Positions 1 through 8,904 of a stretch of DNA of 64,000 nucleotides are shown here, piece after piece. The notes beneath the pieces are model-generated. The model was not told the origin of the DNA. It was given only the letters and a program-made list of their open reading frames with translations, and made no database searches. The first letter of the stretch is position 1. Each line of letters starts with the position of its first letter. The stretch covers positions 372,001 to 436,000 of the forward strand of contig NZ_CP069356.1 in NCBI RefSeq assembly GCF_016864375.1, in the 5' to 3' direction. Both the position numbers and the translations under genes were made by a program. The DNA is from Microvirga sp. VF16 (GTDB lineage: Bacteria; Pseudomonadota; Alphaproteobacteria; Rhizobiales; Beijerinckiaceae).

Positions 1-400
1 TGTGGACGAGGCCGCGCTGATGGAGCTTGCCCAGAGCTATGGCGATGCCGATGGCGACGCGCACGAAGCGTCCCAACTCCATGGGCGCACCGAGTAACCG
101 GTCGAGTGGCTCACCGCCCGGATCCTCGAGCACCAGCATGGTGCGGCCGCCTTCGCGCACAAGCTCCAGCGGCCGTGCGGCCCATGCATTGTCCAGTTCA
201 TCCTTCAACTCGTATTCGTGGGCGAGGCGATCAAGGCTCGAGGGCGTCGGGTGCTCGGTGGTGGGTAGCACGACCAGCACAGCCTGCCGCTGGCCGTTGG
301 GGTCGAGGCGCCAGCCCCGACCGAGAACACGTTCATCGTCCTGGCCCAGGACTTGGACGTTGCTCTCCCCTTCAGTGCCGAACCGAAAGCTCAGATTCAT
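1..400 (-). CDS. N-terminal part of a large hybrid Ser/Thr kinase / ATPase / histidine kinase (partial)
   Basis: The minus strand is open from an ATG at 400 to the left edge, so only about 133 residues are present. The translation begins MNLSFRFGTEGESNVQ and includes the segments AARPLELVREGGRTMLVLED, GGEPLDRLLGAPMELGRFVR and IAIALGKLHQRGLVH. These resemble the kinase-like N-lobe and the start of the catalytic loop in the very long trifunctional Ser/Thr kinase / AAA-type ATPase / sensor histidine kinase proteins common in Methylobacteriaceae. A GGTGGAG ribosome site lies about 8 bases before the ATG. The catalytic loop and all later domains fall outside the window, so activity cannot be judged. 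The family call rests on recognition of this N-terminal segment. Confidence 0.7.
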   Translation of the reverse strand, partial: MNLSFRFGTEGESNVQVLGQDDERVLGRGWRLDPNGQRQAVLVVLPTTEHPTPSSLDRLAHEYELKDELDNAWAARPLELVREGGRTMLVLEDPGGEPLDRLLGAPMELGRFVRVAIGIAIALGKLHQRGLVH

Positions 401-1277
401 GTGCCGCACTCCACCCTCAAGTCTGGGGCCGCTGGCGGACCGGCTGCGTTACCATGCCTCCGCACCCATCGTCCGCGTAAGCTGACCAGAGCGAGCTTGA
501 TCGGCCATTTTGCCACACAGCTACTGTCGATGCTACCAAAGGATGCCGCAGCCCGTCCGCCAAGTAGCTGCAAAAATTGAGCTTTATTTTCGAGTGTGCC
601 TCAACTTCTCGCAGAAATACGCCATCAGTCGGTCAGCTCGTTGCATGCGCGGTGAGGCCGTCAATCCTAAGGACGCCCCAGCACGCTGTCGGCCAGGAGA
701 ACGGTCCTTCATTCGATAGCAAGGATCGAGGGAAAAGCCTCTCAATCTATTGAAGCCAGCGCTTCTCCTGCCAGGAAAATTTCCGGCATTCGGCAGCAAC
801 CGCCACCAGATTTCGCGTCACGTCTCGTGTACGAGCCCACAGGTGGTGTCTGTATCGTCGAGGCTCTGCTCATTGATCCGACGAGGTCGGCGGAAAGATA
901 GCTCCATGGCCCGAAGCGGAGGGCCGGAAGGTCTGCATCGGGTGTGCGCCGCCTTGTCACGGCGCACACCCAAAACGGCCTTTACTTGCTTGATGCGACA
1001 AAGCCGTTCGAGATGCATACTGCCCGTCGGACACGGCAGAGCATAAAACCTGCCGCTGCTCGGTGAAACGATTTGGTGCAGCGCCGCAGCCTTCGGGCTA
1101 AGCGTGGCTGCTCGCTAGCATCGCGCCAGGCTTGGCTTTGAGCCGCTCGGTCTCCAGCCTGCCACCTGCCGGACTCTCGCGTACTTGCGCAATCTCAAGC
1201 CGTTCGAGCTTCCTTTAGCAATCTCTCCTTGAGTGCTAATTTCAGCTGCTATCGCCTGGTAGCGGGAGAAGGATCTC
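401..1277. other. Gap without a supported gene
   Basis: Short open frames exist on both strands, but none combines a ribosome site, plausible composition and a recognisable domain. The stretch carries the divergent promoters of the hybrid kinase (minus) and the FixJ-like regulator (plus). No clear operator, IS end or RNA gene was seen. Confidence 0.5.
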
Positions 1278-1931
1278 ATGACGCATCGTCCAGCTCCACC
1301 GCCGCCGGCGGCTGCAGAGCCGGTCATTTTTATTGTTGAAGATGATGAATCCCTGCGCGAGGCACTCGGAAGCTTGTTTCGCTCCGTTGGACTCAAGGTC
1401 GAGATGTTCAGTTCCGCCGCCGAACTGCTGCGCGGCAAGTTTCCGGACGTGGAAAGTTGTCTGGTGCTTGACGTCAGGTTGCCAGGGCTGAGCGGCCTCG
1501 ACCTTCAGGCGGAGCTGGCCAAAGCAAATATTCACATTCCGATCATATTTATGACGGGCCATGGTGACATTCCAATGTCAGTGCAAGCCATGAAGGCTGG
1601 AGCCGTCGATTTCCTGCCCAAGCCGTTTCGCGATCAGGATATGTTGGACGCGGTCGCCATGGCGCTCGAGCGCGATCGTCAGCAGCGACGGGCCGCGAAC
1701 CAGCTATCGGACCTGCGGGCCTGTTTCGAGACCCTGACTCAGCGCGAGCGTGAGGTGATGAGCCTGGTCACCGCCGGCCTAATGAACAAGCAAATTGCGG
1801 GGGAGCTGGGGATCAGCGAAATCACCGTCAAAATCCACCGTGGCCAAGTCATGCGGAAAATGGGCGCACGTTCTCTGGCCGATCTGGTGAAAATGGCCGA
1901 GGTGCTCAGAGGCCACTCATCCTCACAGTAG
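1278..1931 (+). CDS. FixJ-family two-component response regulator (receiver + LuxR HTH)
   Basis: This 217-residue protein has a receiver domain (about residues 15-130) with the acidic pair EDDE near 21-24, the phospho-acceptor Asp in VLDVRLPG (D65), the switch region MTGHGD and the conserved Lys in LPKPF (K115). A LuxR/FixJ helix-turn-helix follows (about 153-205, LTQREREVM through ITVKIHRGQVMRKM). All key residues are present, so it should be a working transcription factor. The start is supported by GGAGAAGG just upstream. Its natural partner, a PAS histidine kinase, lies directly downstream on the same strand but is broken, so the regulator may be an orphan or serve another kinase. Confidence 0.93.
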   Translation: MTHRPAPPPPAAAEPVIFIVEDDESLREALGSLFRSVGLKVEMFSSAAELLRGKFPDVESCLVLDVRLPGLSGLDLQAELAKANIHIPIIFMTGHGDIPMSVQAMKAGAVDFLPKPFRDQDMLDAVAMALERDRQQRRAANQLSDLRACFETLTQREREVMSLVTAGLMNKQIAGELGISEITVKIHRGQVMRKMGARSLADLVKMAEVLRGHSSSQ

Positions 1932-1972
1932 GCCCACGGGCATGGAGACAGCGCGAGGGGGCCCGCGCTGAG

Positions 1973-2895
1973 ATGACGAATTCCCGCTCGATGAACAGCG
2001 AGGAGCCATGGCGGGCCGTATTCGAGAACAATCCGCCAATACTTCATCACCGATGTGCCCAGCACCATCCTGTCCATCAATCCCTTTGGCGCTGTGCAGC
2101 TCGGCTACACTGTCGGCAAGCTGACTGGGCGGTCTGTGCTGAGTCTCTTCCATGAGACCGATCGAGAGACCCTACGCGAGACACAGATGGAGCTGGCGCA
2201 TGTCAACCGCGTCACGACGGTGGCAACAGGCGGCCTCAATCGCCCATGAGGTCGATCTGCCGATTGCTGCCGGGCACCCACGCACACGCGCTTTGCGCTG
2301 ACTTGGCGCTCAACCGTCTGATCTGGAGAAGGTCCGGCAGGCCCTCGACCACATCACCAAGGACGGCAATCGCGCCAGCGAAGTCCCCGGTCGGCTCCGC
2401 GCCCTCATTATAAGAAGGTCCCGCGGCGCAATGACCTGGTCGACCTCACCGGCACCATTCTCGAAACTCTTGCACTGGCCCATAACGAAGTGGTTTGGAA
2501 CGGCGTCTCGCCGGAGACGCGGCTCACGCCCGGCCCGCCGCTCGTACGGAAGACCGTGTCCAGCTGCAACGGGTAACCCTAACCCTGGTCATGAATGCCA
2601 TCAAAGCCATGAGCGGCGTCCTTGCTGGAACCCGGACCCTTCTGGTCAGCACGATCAGGGATGCCGCGCACGGCGTATTTGTGGCTGCGCATGATTCTGG
2701 GCCGGGACTGGATCTAGCCTGCCTGTCCCACCTATTCAACGCCTCTACACCACTAACCCGGCGGCATTCGTAGGGGACGGCCGATCTGCCGCTCGATCGT
2801 CGAAGCTCACGGCAGACGGCTTTGGGCTTCGGCGAACTTACCCCACGACGCTGTGTTTCAGCTCCTTGCCTCCACACCAGGAGATCTCGTCGTGA
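1973..2895 (+). pseudogene. Decayed PAS-domain sensor histidine kinase
   Basis: Pieces of one kinase appear in order but in different frames. First comes a PAS-like start (MNSEEPWRAVFENNP, then PSTILSINPFGAVQLGYTVG). The HisKA region (MELAHVNRVTTV, then residues around the phospho-His lost or shifted) and a linker with LEKVRQALDHITKDGNRASE follow. Then come the N-box region (VTLTLVMNAIKAMSG), the G-box (HDSGPGLD) and a final ICRSIVEAHGGRLW-like segment read in another frame. At least four frameshifts or small deletions separate them. It follows the FixJ-like regulator by about 40 bases on the same strand and was probably its sensor. Functional expression as one kinase is not possible. Confidence 0.8.
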
Positions 2896-3161
2896 CCCAG
2901 GGCCCACGGTTTGAATGCCCCACCGAACTCCCACGCTAGACCTGACCTGCCATTCAAGCTCCAACTATAGCGTGCGAAGCGACGGCTGAGTTTGGCGGAA
3001 GTGGCGAGAACGACTGAGACTCTGGCAATCCGCACGAAGCCATAGCGTTTATAAAACCTAAGTATGGTATCATTGGCGTATATTCGCATCATACTCTTGG
3101 CACTTGCGGTGGCTTCGTAATCAGAAAGTGTTCCATTTCTCACATCAGGAGGGCGGGTCAC

Positions 3162-3554
3162 TTGCCACAAGTTGCGATCATTTCGGTCATCGACGATGAT
3201 GAGTCCGTTCGGATCGCGATGAAGAGCCTCCTGAACTCGATTGGAATGATCGTTCACCTATTCGCATCCGCTGAAGATTTCTTGCAGTCCGCGTACGTGA
3301 GCGATACAGCGTGTCTAATCACGGATGTTCAAATGACGGGCATGAGTGGAATCGAGCTGCAACGCACCTTGATCGCCCAACGTCAGCACATGCCAATAGT
3401 ATTCATCACGGCCGTCCTCGACGAGAGCATTCGACTGCGACTGCTGAAAACTGGAGCGGTTTGTCTCCTGAGCAAGCCGTTCGACGAACAAACGTTACTC
3501 CAATGCCTCGATACCGCTCTGAAGAGAAATCGGGATGCGGATGTCATGCAATAG
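3162..3554 (+). CDS. Single-domain response regulator (FixJ-type receiver only)
   Basis: The 130-residue product is a receiver domain without an output domain. The acidic cluster DDDE is at 11-14, the phospho-acceptor Asp in LITDVQMTG (D55), and the conserved Lys in LLSKPFDEQ (K105). The sequence is closest in style to FixJ/NodW receivers whose DNA-binding half is absent. It starts at a TTG, chosen because AGGAGGG lies about 10 bases upstream and no in-frame ATG precedes the first beta strand. It could be a phosphate shuttle or sink, or a truncated FixJ paralogue. Confidence 0.82.
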   Translation: MPQVAIISVIDDDESVRIAMKSLLNSIGMIVHLFASAEDFLQSAYVSDTACLITDVQMTGMSGIELQRTLIAQRQHMPIVFITAVLDESIRLRLLKTGAVCLLSKPFDEQTLLQCLDTALKRNRDADVMQ

Positions 3555-3771
3555 GGTCTCGGTCACCGGTCCTCAGATCAGCGACCCAGTACGAAGGGTC
3601 AATCGGCCCGCGGTTCACTTTACGACCATTGCTTTTCAGACGATCGACCGAGACGCCGGGGTATAGAGCTCGAAGCCAGGCCGCCGCACCCTCTCGGTTG
3701 ATCTGCGAGACAGCCTCCAGTGCGGCGCCGATCGAGCAAACCTGTAGGCACAATCCAGCGATGGCGACCAA
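3544..3771 (-). CDS. Possible small hypothetical protein (75 residues)
   Basis: A TTG-started frame encodes 75 residues with normal-looking composition, including REGAAAWLRALYPGVSVDRL and PIDPSYWVADLRTGDRD. No domain is recognised. There is no good ribosome site, and the end overlaps the receiver gene on the other strand by 11 bases. It could be a real small gene or chance; confidence is low. Confidence 0.3.
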   Translation of the reverse strand: MVAIAGLCLQVCSIGAALEAVSQINREGAAAWLRALYPGVSVDRLKSNGRKVNRGPIDPSYWVADLRTGDRDPIA

Positions 3772-3800
3772 ACGTCAATCAACATGACAGCCGAAATCAC

Positions 3801-4172
3801 TTAGTGATAGAGCTCGCGACAGTGCCTCGCCTTCAGCACCAGTTCTACGGCCATGGCCAATTCGGCTTCATCGAATTCAAAGCATCCGAGACTATCAACT
3901 GTCGAGCGGGTGGCATGCGAGTAAATCTCGAGCCAGAACGGCGGCAGATCCTGCAAGACGGACGCGTCCGGAAGTTCGCTGAGACGCACCTCGAAGGAGC
4001 AGAACCGTGCAACAAGAGTGGTTCGAATGCCGGCTGTATTCTCGGCCGCAAACACGAGCTGGACGTAAGCGCGGATGATCTGTTGCTCAATCTCGTCCGA
4101 GCAGAGGTCGGACAAGGGAGAACTTCCGGAATCATTTCGACAGTCCCATGACATTCGAAGCTCCCGCGTCAT
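3801..4172 (-). CDS. Hypothetical protein, 123 residues
   Basis: An ATG-started frame on the minus strand encodes an acidic, Cys-containing protein with no signal peptide or membrane segment. The middle (EQQIIRAYVQLVFAAENTAG) and end (FEFDEAELAMAVELVLKARHCREL) look helical and protein-like. No family is recognised. Its position between the receiver gene and a receiver-like gene suggests it belongs to the same regulatory set, but nothing in the sequence gives its role. The ribosome site is weak (ACAACGAG). Confidence 0.5.
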   Translation of the reverse strand: MTRELRMSWDCRNDSGSSPLSDLCSDEIEQQIIRAYVQLVFAAENTAGIRTTLVARFCSFEVRLSELPDASVLQDLPPFWLEIYSHATRSTVDSLGCFEFDEAELAMAVELVLKARHCRELYH

Positions 4173-4227
4173 CTCGTTGTATTCTCAATCCCAGGAATGG
4201 GCCATCGGCGCGCGAGGCACGGATCTG

Positions 4228-4644
4228 TTACGCAGCGCGTCGATGCTCGCTGAACCCGAGCGGAGCAGCGGCTCGGGCCGGCTGTGTCCCCTCAATGACG
4301 TGCCGAATTGTTTCTGACACGACAGTCACTGTCGGCTCTTTCAGGACGATGTCGCCTCGAGCGGAGAGGCGTGTATCGTGAGCGGCGATGATGACAGGGC
4401 GACTGGGATAGGCCTGGTGGTACTGGTCTGCCAGGATCCAGCCATCGATCAAGCCCGGTAAGGCAGCCCGGCTGTACAGCCAGCCGATCTGGTGTTGCCG
4501 ATGCCTCAGGATGAGAAAGGCCCGTTCGCCCGAGTCGGCCGCCAAAACAGTGTAGTTCGCAGCCCGGCACGCCTGCGCAAGCCGCTTGCAGAAACCTGGA
4601 TTGCTGTCCACGATCAGTACGCATTCGTTCATGATCGGGCTCAT
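4228..4644 (-). CDS. Atypical receiver-domain protein lacking the phospho-acceptor Asp
   Basis: The 138-residue product begins MSPIMNECVLIVDSNPGFCK. The start at 4644 is chosen over an upstream in-frame ATG at 4695 because CAGGAGA lies just before it. The fold pattern of a CheY-like receiver is visible: a first strand ending in VD, an alanine/glycine-rich helix, VIIAAHDT where the conserved Thr/Ser strand lies, and a conserved-type Lys at about 102 (VLKEP). Where the phospho-acceptor Asp is expected, the sequence reads WLYSRAALPG, with no Asp. It probably signals without classical phosphorylation, or as a protein-binding receiver. The partner is unknown. Confidence 0.65.
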   Translation of the reverse strand: MSPIMNECVLIVDSNPGFCKRLAQACRAANYTVLAADSGERAFLILRHRQHQIGWLYSRAALPGLIDGWILADQYHQAYPSRPVIIAAHDTRLSARGDIVLKEPTVTVVSETIRHVIEGTQPARAAAPLGFSEHRRAA

Positions 4645-4907
4645 AGCAGTCTCCTGCACGATGGCGCTTCGCTGGCCCTCGCTGGTGAGGTTCACCTCGG
4701 GAGCCTTGACGTTCTGACATTAGCCGATCTCATAATTGGGACTCGATTGTCTTTGTGGGTCCACCAATCATCGGGAGAGATTGCGACGATCATACTTTGG
4801 TTTGGGTCGATCAATACGATGTCCATCGTGATATGACCGGTCTGGATAGGAGCCCCTTGGCATGTCGGGTTGGCCATGCCGCTCGAGCGCCGGGCGCAGG
4901 AGCCGTC

Positions 4908-5052
4908 TGGCAAAAGCCAGGAAGATGATGAGCGATTATCCACCATCCTCGATCACGACCGATAAGCTGGCGTCCTATCCCAAGGCGTTCCGGTACCTGC
5001 AGGACGAAGAGCTGCTGTCGAACGATGTCGAGCATCGGACGTCAAAGGGCAC
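4908..5052 (+). mobile_element. IS6-family transposase remnant (internal fragment)
   Basis: A short stretch translates to KARKMMSDYPPSSITTDKLA followed by SYPKAFRYLQDEELLSNDVE and EHRTSK. This matches the central part of the IS6 transposase fragment at 6782-7218 (MSDCPPSSITTDKLASYPKA). The fragment has no start or catalytic end and stops abruptly where an IS110/IS1111-type terminus begins. Confidence 0.75.
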
Positions 5053-5059
5053 CGTCATG

Positions 5060-5687
5060 TCTGGATGGCGCCCGTTTGGCAATGTGATTGTTGATGGCGA
5101 TCGAGCCGAGCGGGGCGGGTGCAGATCCTATGGGGATGGATAGCAACCCACGCTCTGACAGACTGTATGTTCGCGGAGTGAAGGTGGCCCGCCCCCGCGG
5201 TAAGCTGAAGTTGGGGGTTGCTTCGGATGGGCCGGAGCCGAGCCCCAAGCTTAAGCGAGGGCGAACCATGGAGCAGCATAGCGAGACTTTTATCGGATTG
5301 GACACATCGAAGCTCAAAATTTCAGTGGCAGTTGCCAACGGCGAACGGAATGGTGAGGTGCGCTTTTACGGGGAGATCCCGTCGGACCCTGGGTCAGTGA
5401 GGTCGATGGTCGACAAGCTGGCCACTCGAGGAGCACGGCTTCACTTTTGCTACGAAGCCGGGCCGACGAGCTACGATCTCCATCGCCAAATTATCGCAAT
5501 GGGCCATGGCTGCGTCGTTGTCGCGCCGTCGCTGATACCGAAGCGCCCGGGAGATCGTGTGAAGACCAACCGCCGCGATGCCATGAGCCTGGCGCGACTG
5601 CATCGTGCCGGCGAACTCACCTCCGTGTGGGTTCCGGACGCAAGGCATGAGGCGGTCCGCGACCTGGTTTGGGCACGGGAGGTCGCC
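5060..5687 (+). pseudogene. Truncated IS110-family transposase (N-terminal half)
   Basis: From an ATG at 5268 the frame reads MEQHSETFIGLDTSKLKISV, the start of an IS110/IS1111 DEDD transposase. The first acidic residue is in GLDTSK, and the second domain motif appears near FCYEAGPTSYDLHRQ, followed by KTNRRDAMSLARLHRAGELT. It ends after about 140 residues where the inverted terminus of an IS5-family element begins at 5688; a full transposase would be about 340 residues. Bases 5062-5090 match the terminal segment found at 46435-46470 beside the second IS110 copy (shared core TGGATGGCGCCCG). Confidence 0.85.
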
Positions 5688-6781
5688 TTGTTGCACGAAT
5701 AGGTGAGTTGGTAACCGAAACTGGCTGACATAGGAGGCCTGTGCCTTTCATGTCGGATATCTCCCGTGCCGTTCAAAGCCAATGCCGCGCGCCGGCATCG
5801 CACTCCCAAGCAGCAGCATCGGGTGACGAATTGGGCCGAGTACGACACCAGCCTGCGTCAGCGGGGCAGTCTCACAGTCTGGTTCACCGAGGACGCCATT
5901 ACGGCTTGGCGCGCTGAGCCCCGCACCACACGAGGCGGTCAGCCGCGCTATTCTGCTCTCGCCATCAGAACGGCATTGACGCTGCGGGCGGTGTTCCGGC
6001 TGGCACTGCGTCAAACCGAGGGCCTGATCGGCTCGATCCTCCAACTTCTGGGGCTGGATTTGGCCGTGCCGGATCACTCGACCCTGAGCCGCCGCGCCGA
6101 AACTCTGGAGGTCTCACGGTTGCAGTCACGCACCGGACCCATTCACCTGCTGGTGGACAGCACAGGCTTGCGGCTGTGCGGGCCCGGCGAATGGTTGATC
6201 GAAAAGCATGGCGCCCAAAGACGCCGCGCTTGGCGAAAGCTGCACATTGGCGTCGATGCCGAGACCGGAGAGATCCTCGCGTCAGAACTGACCACGAGCG
6301 AGGCTGATGACGGTTCGCAGGTTGAGCCTTTGCTCGATCAGATTACCGGTCCACCTGCCTCTTTCATCGGCGATGGAGCCTACGATCAGGCCGATATCTA
6401 CCGCATGATCGCCAAGCGACATCCTAAAGCTGACGTCATCGTCCCACCGCGATCAACGGCGGTGTTGAGTGAGGGGGTGGAGATCGCGCCGACCCAGCGC
6501 GATCGGCATCTCCAAAGTATCCAGGAGCATGGCCGCATAGGCTGGCAGAAGCGGTCCGGGTACAATCGGCGAGCCCTGGTGGAGACCGCGATCAGCCGCT
6601 TCAAACGAGTAATCGGGGATGGGTTGCGCTCGCGGACGGACCAGCGACGTGCCACTGAGGTCGCCATCGCGGCCCGTGCTCTCAACCGCATGCTTGAGCT
6701 TGGATACCCAAAGTCCGTCCGGATCGTCTGACTGCGGGCCTGTGGGCCTTTACTGCATGCAGAAGCCGATCCATGCAACAA
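5688..6781 (+). mobile_element. IS5-family insertion sequence, about 1.09 kb
   Basis: The element is bounded by imperfect inverted ends, TTGTTGCACGAATAGG at the left and TTGTTGCATGGATCGG read from the right (13 of 16 match), and carries one transposase. The left flank is an IS110 transposase and the right flank an IS6 transposase, and no target duplication is visible. The insertion was therefore probably followed by a deletion between IS elements. Confidence 0.75.
5766..6731 (+). CDS. IS5-family DDE transposase
   Basis: The 321-residue protein begins with an N-terminal helical domain (WAEYDTSLRQRGSLTVWFTE) and an IS5/IS903-type core. The catalytic Asp residues are in HLLVDSTGLRL and FIGDGAYDQADIY, and the Glu in ALVETAISRFKRVIG. 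The length matches intact members, and no frameshift is seen. The start is a GTG at 5766; no in-frame ATG precedes the conserved N-terminus. It sits inside terminal inverted repeats, so the element may still be active. Confidence 0.9.
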   Translation: MPFKANAARRHRTPKQQHRVTNWAEYDTSLRQRGSLTVWFTEDAITAWRAEPRTTRGGQPRYSALAIRTALTLRAVFRLALRQTEGLIGSILQLLGLDLAVPDHSTLSRRAETLEVSRLQSRTGPIHLLVDSTGLRLCGPGEWLIEKHGAQRRRAWRKLHIGVDAETGEILASELTTSEADDGSQVEPLLDQITGPPASFIGDGAYDQADIYRMIAKRHPKADVIVPPRSTAVLSEGVEIAPTQRDRHLQSIQEHGRIGWQKRSGYNRRALVETAISRFKRVIGDGLRSRTDQRRATEVAIAARALNRMLELGYPKSVRIV

Positions 6782-7218
6782 TACCGTTCCGTGCAGTCGA
6801 CAGGCACGGTCAACTGATCGACTTCATGTTGTCCGACCGGCGCAACACCAGGGCCGCTTATTGGTTCCTCCGTAAGGCGGTGAAGACGATGAGCGACTGC
6901 CCTCCGTCATCCATCACGACCGACAAGTTGGCGTCTTACCCGAAAGCAATCCGGCGCCTGCAGAATGAAGGGCTGATGCCGAAAGATCTCGAGCACCGGA
7001 GATCGAAATACTTGAACAACATCATCGAGGCTGATCATGGAGCGCTCAAGCGCGTGATCCGGCCAACTCGCGGGTTCCAGACGATGAAATCCGCCGCCGC
7101 GACCCTGAAGGGCTTTGAGGTCATGCGGATGATCCGTCGCGGTCACTGCATCTTACGACAGGCCGGACCAACAGGCGAAATCCGTCTGGTCGATCAACTC
7201 TTCGGTCTTGTTGCCTGA
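6782..7218 (+). pseudogene. IS6-family transposase, C-terminal fragment
   Basis: The frame reads PFRAVDRHGQLIDFMLSDRR immediately after the IS5 terminus and continues to the normal C-terminus (NNIIEADHGALKRVIRPTRG, then GFEVMRMIRRGH). The N-terminal HTH and first catalytic Asp are missing, cut off exactly at the IS5 end. An ATG-started overlapping frame that begins inside the IS5 would add IS5-derived residues, but the product cannot be a full transposase. Confidence 0.85.
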
Positions 7219-7630
7219 GCGGACCGTTCGACGGGGATCGTTGTGCCCTGTCCAAGTTACTGCAACAGCGCCGTTTAGATTGCCCGCTTCATTCGCCTGA
7301 TCCCATGGTGAGACGGCTTGAGAGCCGATCTCGAAGAGAAGCAAGGCCTGGCGAAGGGCAAGCACCATCGGTGTGACAGACAGCTTGGAAGACGCTTGAC
7401 TTCAACCCGCCGAATGGAGAAGAGCCATCCGGAGAAGGGGCCGGGCCGGTTCGTCGCTGGCGGTGGAGCCGAGGCGTGCGCCGCTTCGCGCCCACGAGGT
7501 CTGTCAGGTTTCTGCCAAATTGCGCGACAACTATAAGCGATAGTGCCTGAGTGCCTTGCGCCGCATACGACAATCGTGTGGGCTGGCGCGATAACCGGCG
7601 GAACTGCTGCCATTCGGGAAGGGATAGGCC
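7219..7630. other. Gap without a supported gene
   Basis: Only antisense or out-of-phase open frames occur here. The stretch probably contains the promoter of the AraC-type gene that follows. No operator or terminator was clear. Confidence 0.45.
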
Positions 7631-8545
7631 ATGCCGCGCGACCAGGAAGCCCGAACCGAGCCATTGCATTCCCAATTGGTGGCACGGCCGATCCCGCGCC
7701 AGGCCGCATGGACGCTCTGGTCGAGCACGGACGCCCCTTGGAACGATGTGCTCAAGCTTGAGCACGTCCGGGTCGCGGAGGGCGAGGTCCCGGAGGCCCA
7801 CTTCAGCCATCATTCGCTTGGGGTCCGTCTGTCCGCGCCGGGCATGGTCGAAATGCGGATCGCTGGGCAACGCCCGCACCGTTCGACGGCACGGCCTGGG
7901 GACATCTGCTTTGTCTCGGAAGGGGTGCCGCTGGCGGCGTGGCAGCAGCGGCAGACCGATTTCCTGGCGGCTGGCCTCGCCCCGGCTTATGTTTCGGCCA
8001 TCGCCGAGCAAACCGGAGCTGATGGATGTCGGGTCGCGTTCACCAATCCCTGCACGTTCCAGGATGCGGCCGTCCACCATCTCCTGCTTGCCCTGGCTGC
8101 CGAAGTGCGGGCAGGTTGCCCGGCCGGCCGGCTCTATGGCGAGTCCCTCGCGATGGCGCTGGCGGTGCACCTGCTGCGGCACTATTCGGTCTTTCCATTC
8201 AGGACTGCCTCGTGCCGGGGTGGTCTGTCGCCGGCGCGGCTCCGCCGCGTGCTCGACTGCATTGCCAGCGACCTGAGTGGCGATACCAGCCTGCGCCGGC
8301 TCGCCGAAGTGGCTCAGTTGAGCCCGCACCATTTCGCGGGCGTCTTCAAGGAGAGTACCGGACTCGCACCCCACCGGTATGTGTTGCAGCAGAAGGTCGC
8401 CCGGGCCAAGGAGCTGCTGGCCGACCCGCGGCTGTCCTTGGCCGAGATCAGCTACGCCGTTGGCTTCCCCAGTCAGGCTCACTTCACAACGATGTTCCGC
8501 AAGCTGACCGGCACCACGCCTGGGACCTTTCGGACCCAGCTGTGA
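7631..8545 (+). CDS. AraC-family transcriptional regulator
   Basis: The 304-residue protein carries the two AraC helix-turn-helix units in its last 100 residues (TSLRRLAEVAQLSPHHFAGV, then LSLAEISYAVGFPSQAHFTT, ending FRKLTGTTPGTFR). The N-terminal 190 residues form a ligand or dimer domain that is not recognised precisely; SHHSLGVRLSAPGMVEMRIA suggests a cupin-like start. An AAGGGATAGG ribosome site supports the ATG. No target operon is adjacent: upstream is IS debris and downstream a repeat and a Crp/Fnr gene. Confidence 0.92.
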   Translation: MPRDQEARTEPLHSQLVARPIPRQAAWTLWSSTDAPWNDVLKLEHVRVAEGEVPEAHFSHHSLGVRLSAPGMVEMRIAGQRPHRSTARPGDICFVSEGVPLAAWQQRQTDFLAAGLAPAYVSAIAEQTGADGCRVAFTNPCTFQDAAVHHLLLALAAEVRAGCPAGRLYGESLAMALAVHLLRHYSVFPFRTASCRGGLSPARLRRVLDCIASDLSGDTSLRRLAEVAQLSPHHFAGVFKESTGLAPHRYVLQQKVARAKELLADPRLSLAEISYAVGFPSQAHFTTMFRKLTGTTPGTFRTQL

Positions 8546-8563
8546 CGGCACGGCCGAGGCGTG

Positions 8564-8626
8564 CCCACCACTTTGTCGGAACTTTCCGCAAAGGATGGTC
8601 GCAGAAACGAAAGACGGTCAGGCGCC
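8564..8626 (+). repeat. Left copy of a 63-bp perfect inverted repeat
   Basis: Bases 8564-8626 recur in reverse complement at 10540-10602 with no mismatch (it starts CCCACCACTTTGTCGGAAC and ends GGTCAGGCGCC). Weaker similarity continues for about 90 more bases, interrupted here by about 31 extra bases between two short GCT-ending repeats. The repeats enclose the Crp/Fnr gene. No coding potential is evident. Confidence 0.9.
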
Positions 8627-8904
8627 GGACGTCCATGCTGATGGCGAACCGGCCGGCGTAAGCCTCTGCTCCGCCTGCGGTCAGCTGTCCTCCACCGGCC
8701 ACGGGTGAGCGGTTCGGTCCAGGGGGAGGGTCGCAAGCACCAGACAAAAGGCTCCGCCAGGAATGACGCCCCCGGCCTGACGGCTCAATCAGCCAAGCCT
8801 GATCTCTTACGGACCACGAGCCAGGGGAGTGTTTTTCGCAGTATCGCGGTTCGGCTTCGTTGCTCATTGAGCCTGACCATGAACATCTGACTGTTGGGAT
8901 CACC

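Noticed and set aside
2838..3257. Minus-strand frame with a GNAT-like end (FYKRYGFVRI)
   Set aside because: It overlaps a well-supported receiver gene and the kinase remnant, and only a few residues recall an acetyltransferase.
4692..4946. Minus-strand 84-residue frame upstream of the receiver-like gene
   Set aside because: Its last 44 residues look plausible, but there is no ribosome site and the front part overlaps IS6 debris.
7289..8551. Long minus-strand frame of 420 residues
   Set aside because: It is antisense to the clear AraC gene; high GC content keeps the opposite strand open.
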